Positions 58,171-64,000 of a stretch of DNA of 64,000 nucleotides are shown here, piece by piece. Source of the stretch: Kocuria marina (GTDB lineage: Bacteria; Actinomycetota; Actinomycetes; Actinomycetales; Micrococcaceae); contig BMZV01000001.1 of the NCBI GenBank assembly GCA_014652975.1, positions 186,001 to 250,000 of the forward strand, written 5' to 3'. The translations under genes and the position numbers were made by a program. The notes below the pieces were generated by a model. That model was not told where the DNA came from and ran no database searches. It worked only from the letters and a program-made list of their open reading frames with translations. Position 1 is the first letter of the stretch. Every line of letters starts with the position of its first letter.

Positions 58171-58830
58171 TCACTGGGCGGGGGTCAGCTCCACATCCAC
58201 CTGCTGGGCGAGTTCGTCGAAGCCGACACCGAATGTCTCGCGCACCGTGACCTTGCCGTCCTCGAGGAGGAACACGCCGAGGTCCGTGTAGATCCGGGAC
58301 ACGCAGCCCACGCCCGTGAGCGGCATGGTGCACTCCTTCACGAGCTTCGACTGACCCTTCTTGGTCTTCAGGGTCATCATCACGAAGGTCTGCTTGGCGC
58401 CGGTGGCGAGGTCCATGGCACCGCCCACGGCGGGGATCGCGTCCGGCTTACCGGTGTGCCAGTTGGCAAGGTTGCCTTGCTGGTCCACCTGGAACGCACC
58501 CAGCACGCAGCAGTCCAGGTGACCGCCGCGCATCATGGCGAACGAGTCCGCGTGGTGGAAGTACGAGCAGCCCTCGGTCTCGACCACGGGGATCTTGCCG
58601 GCGTTGATCAGGTCCGGGTCCACCTCGTCCCCGTGGGCCTCCGCACCCATCCCGAGCATCCCGTTCTCGGTGTGCAGGGTGACGTCGTCCTCGGCGCTGA
58701 GGTAGTTGGAGACCAGGGTGGGCTGGCCGATGCCCAGGTTCACGTACGCCCCGGCGGGGATGTCCCGCGCCACGACCTCCGCGAGTTCCTCCGGGCTCAA
58801 CGGGTGATCACTGTTCTGCGGAACGCTCAT
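58171..58830 (-). CDS. pcaJ: 3-oxoadipate CoA-transferase subunit B
   Basis: 219 residues. Transfers CoA from succinyl-CoA to 3-oxoadipate. The catalytic Glu is in LHTENGMLGMG, and NLGIGQPTLVSNYL and GGAMDLATGAKQ are typical. Four-base overlap (ATGA) with pcaI. Confidence 0.93.
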   Translation of the reverse strand: MSVPQNSDHPLSPEELAEVVARDIPAGAYVNLGIGQPTLVSNYLSAEDDVTLHTENGMLGMGAEAHGDEVDPDLINAGKIPVVETEGCSYFHHADSFAMMRGGHLDCCVLGAFQVDQQGNLANWHTGKPDAIPAVGGAMDLATGAKQTFVMMTLKTKKGQSKLVKECTMPLTGVGCVSRIYTDLGVFLLEDGKVTVRETFGVGFDELAQQVDVELTPAQ

Positions 58831-59525
58831 GCCGCACCTTCCTCTCGCGGGTCCTGCTGCTGGGGCCGGTTGATCTGCACCACGGTGTCCACGTAGATCC
58901 CAGGGGTCACCACAACCTCGGGATCGATCTGCCCGCGCTCCACGATGTCGCTGACCTGCACGATGGAGTGCGTGGCCGCCGCAGCCATGATGGGGCCGAA
59001 GTTGCGCGCCGTCTTGCGGTACACGAGGTTGCCGGCCTTGTCCGCCCGGTACGCCTTGGTCAGGGAGAAGTCCGCGTGGATGGGGTACTCGAGCACCTGG
59101 TGCTTGCCGTCCAGCTCGCGCACCTCCTTGCCCTCGGCCAGGGGCGTGCCGTAACCGGTGGGCGTGAAGAACGCCCCGATCCCGGCACCGGCGGCGCGGA
59201 TCCGCTCGGCGAGGTTGCCCTGCGGGACGACCTCGAGCTCGATCTCACCGGCGCGGTACTTCTCATCGAAGTGCCACGAGTCCGACTGGCGCGGGAACGA
59301 GCAGATGATCTTCTGCACGCGGCCCAGCTGGATCAGCTTGGCGAGACCCACGTCCCCGTTGCCGGCGTTGTTGTTCACGACCGTGAGGTCCTTGGCGCCG
59401 TGTTCGATCAGGGCGTCGATGAGTTCCACGGGCTGACCGGCCACACCGAAGCCGCCGATCATCACGCACGCACCGTCGTGGATGAGCTCCACGGCCGCCG
59501 CGGCGCTGTCTGCAATGTTGAGCAT
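58827..59525 (-). CDS. pcaI: 3-oxoadipate CoA-transferase subunit A
   Basis: 232 residues. IGGFGVAGQPVELIDALIEHGAKDLTVVNNNAGNGDVGLAKLI and FFTPTGYGTPLAEGKE are subunit A signatures. Works with PcaJ. Follows pcaF by 32 bp. Confidence 0.93.
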   Translation of the reverse strand: MLNIADSAAAAVELIHDGACVMIGGFGVAGQPVELIDALIEHGAKDLTVVNNNAGNGDVGLAKLIQLGRVQKIICSFPRQSDSWHFDEKYRAGEIELEVVPQGNLAERIRAAGAGIGAFFTPTGYGTPLAEGKEVRELDGKHQVLEYPIHADFSLTKAYRADKAGNLVYRKTARNFGPIMAAAATHSIVQVSDIVERGQIDPEVVVTPGIYVDTVVQINRPQQQDPREEGAA

Positions 59526-59557
59526 GGTGTGCCTTTCTCGAAAAGGTTGGAGGGGTC

Positions 59558-60769
59558 TCAGCCCTGGGCGTTCTCGTTCTCGAGCACCACCGCGAGGCCC
59601 TGCCCCACGCCGATGCACAGGCTGGCCACACCCCAGCGCTGCCCGCTCTCCTGCAACCGGCGGGCCAGGGTCCCCAACACGCGGGTCCCGGAGGCGCCGA
59701 GCGGGTGGCCGATCGCGATGGCCCCGCCCCACTGGTTGACGATGCTCTGGTCCACACCCCACTGGCGCAGGCACGCGAGCGACTGCGCGGCGAAGGCCTC
59801 GTTGAGTTCCACGGCGGCAACGTCGTCCCACGTGATCCCCGCGCGGCGCACGGCGATGTTGGCCGCCTCCACGGGCGCCTCACCGAAGAACTGTGGTTCG
59901 TTGGCGGCGGCACCGCGGCCGGCGATACGGGCGATGGGCTCGCGACCGAGCAGCTGCGCACCGCGCTCGCTGCCGAGCCACACGGCGGACGCGCCGTCGT
60001 TCATGGGAGAGGAGTTACCGGCGGTGACGGTCGCGTTGTCACCGCTGCGGAACACGGTGCGCAGACCGGCGAGCGTCTCCGGGGTGGAGTCCCCGCGCAC
60101 GGTTTCGTCCCGGGTGAGCTCCACGCCCTTCTTGGTGTTGGGGGCCACGCTGACCGTGATGTCGTCGTACTTGCCCTCGTCCCACGCCTTGGCCGCGAGC
60201 TGGTGGGAGTTGGCCGCGAACGCGTCCTGGTCCTCGCGCGAGATGCCGTGCTTCTCGCGCAACTGCTCGGTGGCCTCACCGAGGGACACCGTCCACTCAC
60301 TCGGCATGTCCGGGTTCACGAGGCGCCAGCCCAGGGTCGTGTTGGCGAGCTCGAGGTTCTGCATGGGGTAGGGCCGCTCGGTCTTGGGCAGCACCCACGG
60401 CGCGCGGGACATGGACTCGACGCCGCCCACGAGCAGCAGGTCCCCTTCCCCCACCTCGATCTGACGGGAGCCCATCATCGCGGCGTCCAGGGACGAACCG
60501 CACAACCGGTTGATCGTGGAGCCGGGAACGGACACGGGCAGACCCGCGAGCAGCGTGGCCATGCGCGCCACGTTGCGGTTCTCCTCACCGGCGCCGTTGG
60601 CATTGCCTAAGTAGACCTCGTCGATCGTGGCGGGGTCCAGCTCGGGTGCGCGTTCCACGAGCGTGCGCACCACGAGGGCCGCGAGGTCGTCGGGACGGTG
60701 GCTCGCGAGCGCGCCACCCACCTTCCCGAACGGGGTACGGATGGCGTCGTAGACGTATGCGTGGTTCAT
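59558..60769 (-). CDS. pcaF: 3-oxoadipyl-CoA thiolase
   Basis: 403 residues. Cleaves 3-oxoadipyl-CoA into succinyl-CoA and acetyl-CoA. Catalytic Cys in INRLCGSSLDAAMMG, NEAFAAQSLAC, His in GHPLGASGTRVLG and second Cys in SLCIGVGQG. ATG 60769 has GAGG upstream. First gene of a pcaF-I-J unit with its own promoter. Confidence 0.93.
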   Translation of the reverse strand: MNHAYVYDAIRTPFGKVGGALASHRPDDLAALVVRTLVERAPELDPATIDEVYLGNANGAGEENRNVARMATLLAGLPVSVPGSTINRLCGSSLDAAMMGSRQIEVGEGDLLLVGGVESMSRAPWVLPKTERPYPMQNLELANTTLGWRLVNPDMPSEWTVSLGEATEQLREKHGISREDQDAFAANSHQLAAKAWDEGKYDDITVSVAPNTKKGVELTRDETVRGDSTPETLAGLRTVFRSGDNATVTAGNSSPMNDGASAVWLGSERGAQLLGREPIARIAGRGAAANEPQFFGEAPVEAANIAVRRAGITWDDVAAVELNEAFAAQSLACLRQWGVDQSIVNQWGGAIAIGHPLGASGTRVLGTLARRLQESGQRWGVASLCIGVGQGLAVVLENENAQG

Positions 60770-60853
60770 GGGGATCCTCACCGTGGTAGCTCACCCGGCC
60801 GCGGCCGGGGCGGCGCCGGGCTCGGGTGTCCGGTCACCGCGTTGCATGTGTTC

Positions 60854-60882
60854 AGTCTAGAGCGCGGTGCTCGCCATGTGAA
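60854..60882 (-). promoter_or_regulatory. Predicted promoter of pcaFIJ
   Basis: Minus-strand TTCACA (60877-60882) and TAGACT (60854-60859) separated by exactly 17 bases, about 85 bases before pcaF. The -35 box lies in the first of two palindromes. Confidence 0.6.
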
Positions 60883-60902
60883 CACTTGTTCGCATGGCGA
60901 AC
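60869..60902. promoter_or_regulatory. Tandem 15-bp palindromes, proposed IclR/PcaR operator
   Basis: GTTCGCATGGCGAAC (60888-60902, perfect 6-3-6) and a 13/15 match, GTTCACATGGCGAGC read on the minus strand (60869-60883), with four bases between. They cover and precede the -35 box. IclR proteins often bind such paired sites; the link to the nearby regulator is inference. Confidence 0.6.
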
Positions 60903-60910
60903 AACTCCGG

Positions 60911-61309
60911 TCAACCCGAGTACTCCGACAGCGCCTTCTGCGCGTGCTTGAACGCGTTGTTGGCGGACGGGACGGAGAGGTAGATCGCGGACTGCAGCAG
61001 GATCTCCTTGATCTCGTCCGTGCTCAGCCCGTTGCGCAACGCCGCCTTGACGTGCATCTCGAACTCCTCCCAGTGACCGGCGGCGATCAGCGCGGTCAAC
61101 ACGCACGCGCTGCGCATCCGGCGGTCCAGGCCGGGCCGGGTCCAGATCTCACCCCACGCGTAGCGCGAGATGAAGTCCTGGAAGTCCTCCGTGAACTCGG
61201 TCTTGCCGGACTCCGCGCGGTCCACGTGGGCGTCCGAGAGCACCTCCCGGCGCACGGTCATCCCGTCCTGCAGAGCCTGTGCTTCGGTGCGTTGCGAGCG
61301 TGGGTTCAT
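60911..61309 (-). CDS. pcaC: 4-carboxymuconolactone decarboxylase
   Basis: 132 residues. FQDFISRYAWGEIWTRPGLDRRMRSACVLTALIAAGHWEEF and the C-terminal CMD helix ILLQSAIYLSVPSANNAFKHA. A stand-alone protein, unlike the PcaD-PcaC fusion (PcaL) of many actinobacteria. 146 bp after pcaD. Confidence 0.93.
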   Translation of the reverse strand: MNPRSQRTEAQALQDGMTVRREVLSDAHVDRAESGKTEFTEDFQDFISRYAWGEIWTRPGLDRRMRSACVLTALIAAGHWEEFEMHVKAALRNGLSTDEIKEILLQSAIYLSVPSANNAFKHAQKALSEYSG

Positions 61310-61455
61310 GTCTGTTCCTCGTTCCTGGTCTCGTGCTGGTTCGTGTCGTCGTTCCCGAGGTCGTGGCCCGTCATGCCGCGTCCCGTGAATCCGTGTCTCG
61401 TGCGCTTGCGGCTCCCCGCGGGTGCCGCGGATCGATCGAGCGCGCGTGGACCGCG

Positions 61456-62244
61456 TCAGCGCGCGGCCGCCACGAGCTCCGCGATCGTGTGGGCCACGAG
61501 CTCGGGTGCGGCCACAGGTACGAGGTGGGCGGCGTCGTCAACGACCTCGCAGCGCGCGTGCAGCGCGTCCGCGAGACCCTGGGCGACGTCGGGCCCCACC
61601 ATGGCGTCCTGCGCACCGGCCACGACTGCGGTGGGGACGGACGCTGGGCGCGTGCGCTCCCGCAGGTCGAAACCACCCAGCGCACGGCAGGCCGCGGCGT
61701 AACTGAACCGGTCCGTCCCCTGCAGGTCGTGCAGCAACGGGGTCCCGCGTTCCGAGTGCTCGGCCAGGAAATCGGGGGCGAACCACGCCTTGGCACACTC
61801 GATCACCTGGGTGGGTGTGCCGGCACTCGCGACGAGCTCGGCGCGCTCGCGCCACATCCGCGGGTCCGGGAAGTAGTTGCTCGTGGCGATCAACGCCGCG
61901 GACGCCACCCGCTCGGGATCCTGGGCGAGCAATTGCTGCACCGCCGCTCCCCCGATCGAGGTCCCCGCCATGTGCCACGACCGCGCACCGGTGTGCTCGG
62001 TGACGGCGTCCGCCACGGCGCGGGCGAGTTCTCCGAGCGTGAATTCCTGCGCGGGATCGCTGACCCCGTGGCCCGGAAGGTCCCAGCCGATCACGTGGAA
62101 CCGCTCGGCCAGCAGCGGGGCCACGGCCGCGTAGAGATGGGTGACCGAGGTGCCCAGTGCGGGGCCGAGCACCACGAGGGGCGCACCCTCCGCGAGGTCC
62201 TGCGGTCGGGTGAATTCCACGAGTCCCGGTGCGGGAACCGTCAT
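61456..62244 (-). CDS. pcaD: 3-oxoadipate enol-lactonase
   Basis: 262 residues, alpha/beta hydrolase. LVVLGPALGTSVTHLYA, WDLPGHGVSD, nucleophile Ser in MAGTSIGGAAVQQL, Asp in VVAGAQDAMV, and His in DDAAHLVPV. Makes 3-oxoadipate from the enol-lactone. Overlaps pcaB by four bases. Confidence 0.92.
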   Translation of the reverse strand: MTVPAPGLVEFTRPQDLAEGAPLVVLGPALGTSVTHLYAAVAPLLAERFHVIGWDLPGHGVSDPAQEFTLGELARAVADAVTEHTGARSWHMAGTSIGGAAVQQLLAQDPERVASAALIATSNYFPDPRMWRERAELVASAGTPTQVIECAKAWFAPDFLAEHSERGTPLLHDLQGTDRFSYAAACRALGGFDLRERTRPASVPTAVVAGAQDAMVGPDVAQGLADALHARCEVVDDAAHLVPVAAPELVAHTIAELVAAAR

Positions 62245-63683
62245 GCCGTCGTCCTTTCCTCGTGCCGGGCCACGGCCCGGTCACACAGTTCGCCCGACGC
62301 GCCCAGGTAACCGCGCGGGTCCAGCAGGCTCCGGACCCAGCGGGTCACGGACTGCGGATCCCCGACGGACACTCCCTCGGGCAGAGTCGGGTCCTCTTCC
62401 GCCGCGATCTCCCGCGCCAGGGCGCTCGCGAGCGCGTCCGCGTCCCACGGCTCGGCGCGCACCGCGGCCTGCACGCGCTGCTTCGCGTTCTTGACCTCGC
62501 GCTCGCTCAGCACCGGCGCGAGTGCCGCGCTCAGCCGTTCCGCCATCACGCCCGTTCCCGCGCGCTCGAGGTTCTGCGCCATGCGCTCGGTGTCCACCGT
62601 GAGCCCCCCGGCCAGCTCGGCAGCGTGCGACGACGCCGCGGTCGCCAGTACCGCGAGCTCGCGCAACGCGGCCCATTCGGCATGCCAGCCGCCGTCCGGG
62701 CGTTCGTCGTCCGCGGCGCTCGCACCCGCGAACACCTGGGACAGCAGCCCCGGGGCCGCGATGCCCGTGCGCTTGAGCAGCACGCTCAGCACGGGGTTCT
62801 GCTTCTGCGGCATGGCCGAGGAAACACCTCGTCCCTCCGCGGTGGGTTCGCGCAGCTCCCCCACCTCCGGCCGGGACATCATGAGGACGTCGTTGGCCAT
62901 GCGGGCCAGTGCGGCGGTGGTCTGCGCGTAGCCGCTCGCGACCCGCAGCACCGGCACGCGGTCGGTGTGCCACACACCGTTCGGCAGCTCCAGGCCGAGC
63001 TCGTCCGCCCAGTGGCCCAGCAAATCGGTGACCCGCCCGAAGGTCTGCTCCGACGTTGCGCCGTCGGAGCAGCGGGCCATCGTGGCGGCCAGGCTCCCGG
63101 ACGCCCCGCCGTACGACACGGGAAGCCGTGCGGCGAGCACGGCGTCCACGGCGTCGTCGACCGCTGCGAGCCACGAGGCGGCCTTGAGACCGAAAGAAAT
63201 GGGGAGTGCGTGCTGGGTGAGGGTCCGTCCGACCATCACGGTGTCGCGGTGCTCAGCCACGATGCGAGCGAGAGCGTCCCCCGTGCGGGCGAGGTGCGCG
63301 AGGATGCTCGAGCGGACGTCACGCATCACCAGCGCGAGGGCCGTGTCCATGACGTCCTGGCTGGTCAGCGAGGCGTGCACCGCACTAATCGGCGCGTCGT
63401 TCTCCTCGGTGACCGCTGCACGGTAGGCCGCGAGCAGGGGGATCACGGGATTGCCTCCGCCCTCGGACGCGACCGCGAGGTCGTTCAGGGCCGCTTCGTC
63501 GAGCGCCACGCTTTCAGCTGCGGCGTGGGCCGCCCGAGCGGCGTCGGGCGCAACGAGCCCGGACCGCGACTGGGCCGCGACCCACGCGTCCTCCACACGG
63601 AGGATCGCGCGGGCCACGGCACGGTCGTCGGCGAGCTCTGCGGCTCGGTGGCTCCCCGGAGTGAGAAGACCGGTGAAGATCAT
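62241..63683 (-). CDS. pcaB: 3-carboxy-cis,cis-muconate cycloisomerase
   Basis: 480 residues, fumarase/aspartase superfamily. Signature SSAMPQKQNPVLSVLL with the catalytic Ser, GRTLTQHALPISFGLKAASWL, and an N-terminal VEDAWVAAQSR block. Lactonises 3-carboxymuconate. Its ATG shares a base with the pcaG stop (TGATG). Confidence 0.93.
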   Translation of the reverse strand: MIFTGLLTPGSHRAAELADDRAVARAILRVEDAWVAAQSRSGLVAPDAARAAHAAAESVALDEAALNDLAVASEGGGNPVIPLLAAYRAAVTEENDAPISAVHASLTSQDVMDTALALVMRDVRSSILAHLARTGDALARIVAEHRDTVMVGRTLTQHALPISFGLKAASWLAAVDDAVDAVLAARLPVSYGGASGSLAATMARCSDGATSEQTFGRVTDLLGHWADELGLELPNGVWHTDRVPVLRVASGYAQTTAALARMANDVLMMSRPEVGELREPTAEGRGVSSAMPQKQNPVLSVLLKRTGIAAPGLLSQVFAGASAADDERPDGGWHAEWAALRELAVLATAASSHAAELAGGLTVDTERMAQNLERAGTGVMAERLSAALAPVLSEREVKNAKQRVQAAVRAEPWDADALASALAREIAAEEDPTLPEGVSVGDPQSVTRWVRSLLDPRGYLGASGELCDRAVARHEERTTA

Positions 63684-64000
63684 CAGATCCCCGGGTAGGC
63701 CAAGAACACGGTCTCGCGGTCCCCCTGCAGGTGCACGTCGAAGTGCAACGAGCCGTCCGACTGACGCTCTGCGATCATCGTGGCGCGTTCGGCCTCGGAC
63801 AGCGAGGACAGCAGCGGATCGTTGGTCAGTGCGTCCGTATCCTCGGGGAGGTACACACGGGTGAACAGGCGGTTCAGCAGACCGCGCGCGAACACCGTGA
63901 GGCAGATGAACGGGGCCTTGCCGTCCTCGGTAGGGCCGGGGTTGACCGTGGTGAAGTCGTAGTGCCCCACGTTGTCCACCGCCACGCGGCCGAAACCGGT
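63683..64000 (-). CDS. pcaG: Protocatechuate 3,4-dioxygenase alpha subunit (partial, runs off the right edge)
   Basis: The C-terminal 105 codons. APFICLTVFARGLLNRLFTRVYLPED and the HFDVHLQGDRETVFLAYPG ending match the alpha subunit of the iron(III) dioxygenase that opens protocatechuate. The N-terminal part, and most likely pcaH, lie beyond the window. Confidence 0.92.
   Translation of the reverse strand, partial: TGFGRVAVDNVGHYDFTTVNPGPTEDGKAPFICLTVFARGLLNRLFTRVYLPEDTDALTNDPLLSSLSEAERATMIAERQSDGSLHFDVHLQGDRETVFLAYPGI

Overview
This is a high-GC actinobacterial chromosome segment, most probably from the Micrococcaceae and Kocuria-like. Three things point there: two mycothiol-related genes (mshA and ino1), a TreX-TreY-TreZ trehalose block, and a Micrococcus-type ribosomal region that lacks rpsN and rpsD. 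No rRNA, tRNA, CRISPR array or insertion sequence was recognised. Genus assignment is inference.

Left part (1-7.5 kb): a partial alanine racemase reading frame that runs on into what looks like TsaE; mshA (mycothiol glycosyltransferase); a conserved actinobacterial phosphatase-like gene; a decayed junction where a flavodoxin fragment meets a LysR-regulator fragment; ino1 (supplies inositol phosphate to MshA); a LysE-type exporter; and an aldo/keto reductase. Catabolic island (7.5-16.4 kb): a GntR/FadR-type regulator converges on a leftward run of genes that together encode non-phosphorylative deoxy-sugar catabolism, best fit L-fucose: sugar dehydrogenase, lactonase, L-fuconate dehydratase, keto-deoxy-fuconate dehydrogenase, diketo-acid hydrolase, mutarotase and a sugar porter. 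A bile-acid:sodium-symporter-family gene lies upstream. Three CATCnGATG palindromes sit in the two promoter regions and are the proposed operator. 16.6-23.3 kb: treZ, treY and treX/glgX turn glycogen into trehalose. 23.3-31.4 kb: nnrE/D, acpS, glmS, coaA, mscL, glmM and a PPK2 polyphosphate kinase.

Ribosomal part (31.6-57.0 kb, all leftward): rpsL-rpsG-fusA-tuf, the S10 operon (rpsJ to rpsQ), the spc operon (rplN to rplO), secY-adk-map, rlmN, the alpha operon (infA-rpmJ-rpsM-rpsK-rpoA-rplQ), truA and rplM-rpsI. Strong hairpin terminators separate several of these units. L17, S5, S3 and L29 carry long extra tails.

Right end (57.2-64.0 kb, leftward): the protocatechuate branch of the beta-ketoadipate pathway, pcaG (partial)-pcaB-pcaD-pcaC-pcaF-pcaI-pcaJ, followed by an IclR-type regulator. 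A tandem pair of 15-bp palindromes covers a predicted promoter in front of pcaF. A recurrent theme is genes with a -10 box only 6-8 bases before the start codon and no Shine-Dalgarno sequence, which predicts leaderless mRNAs.
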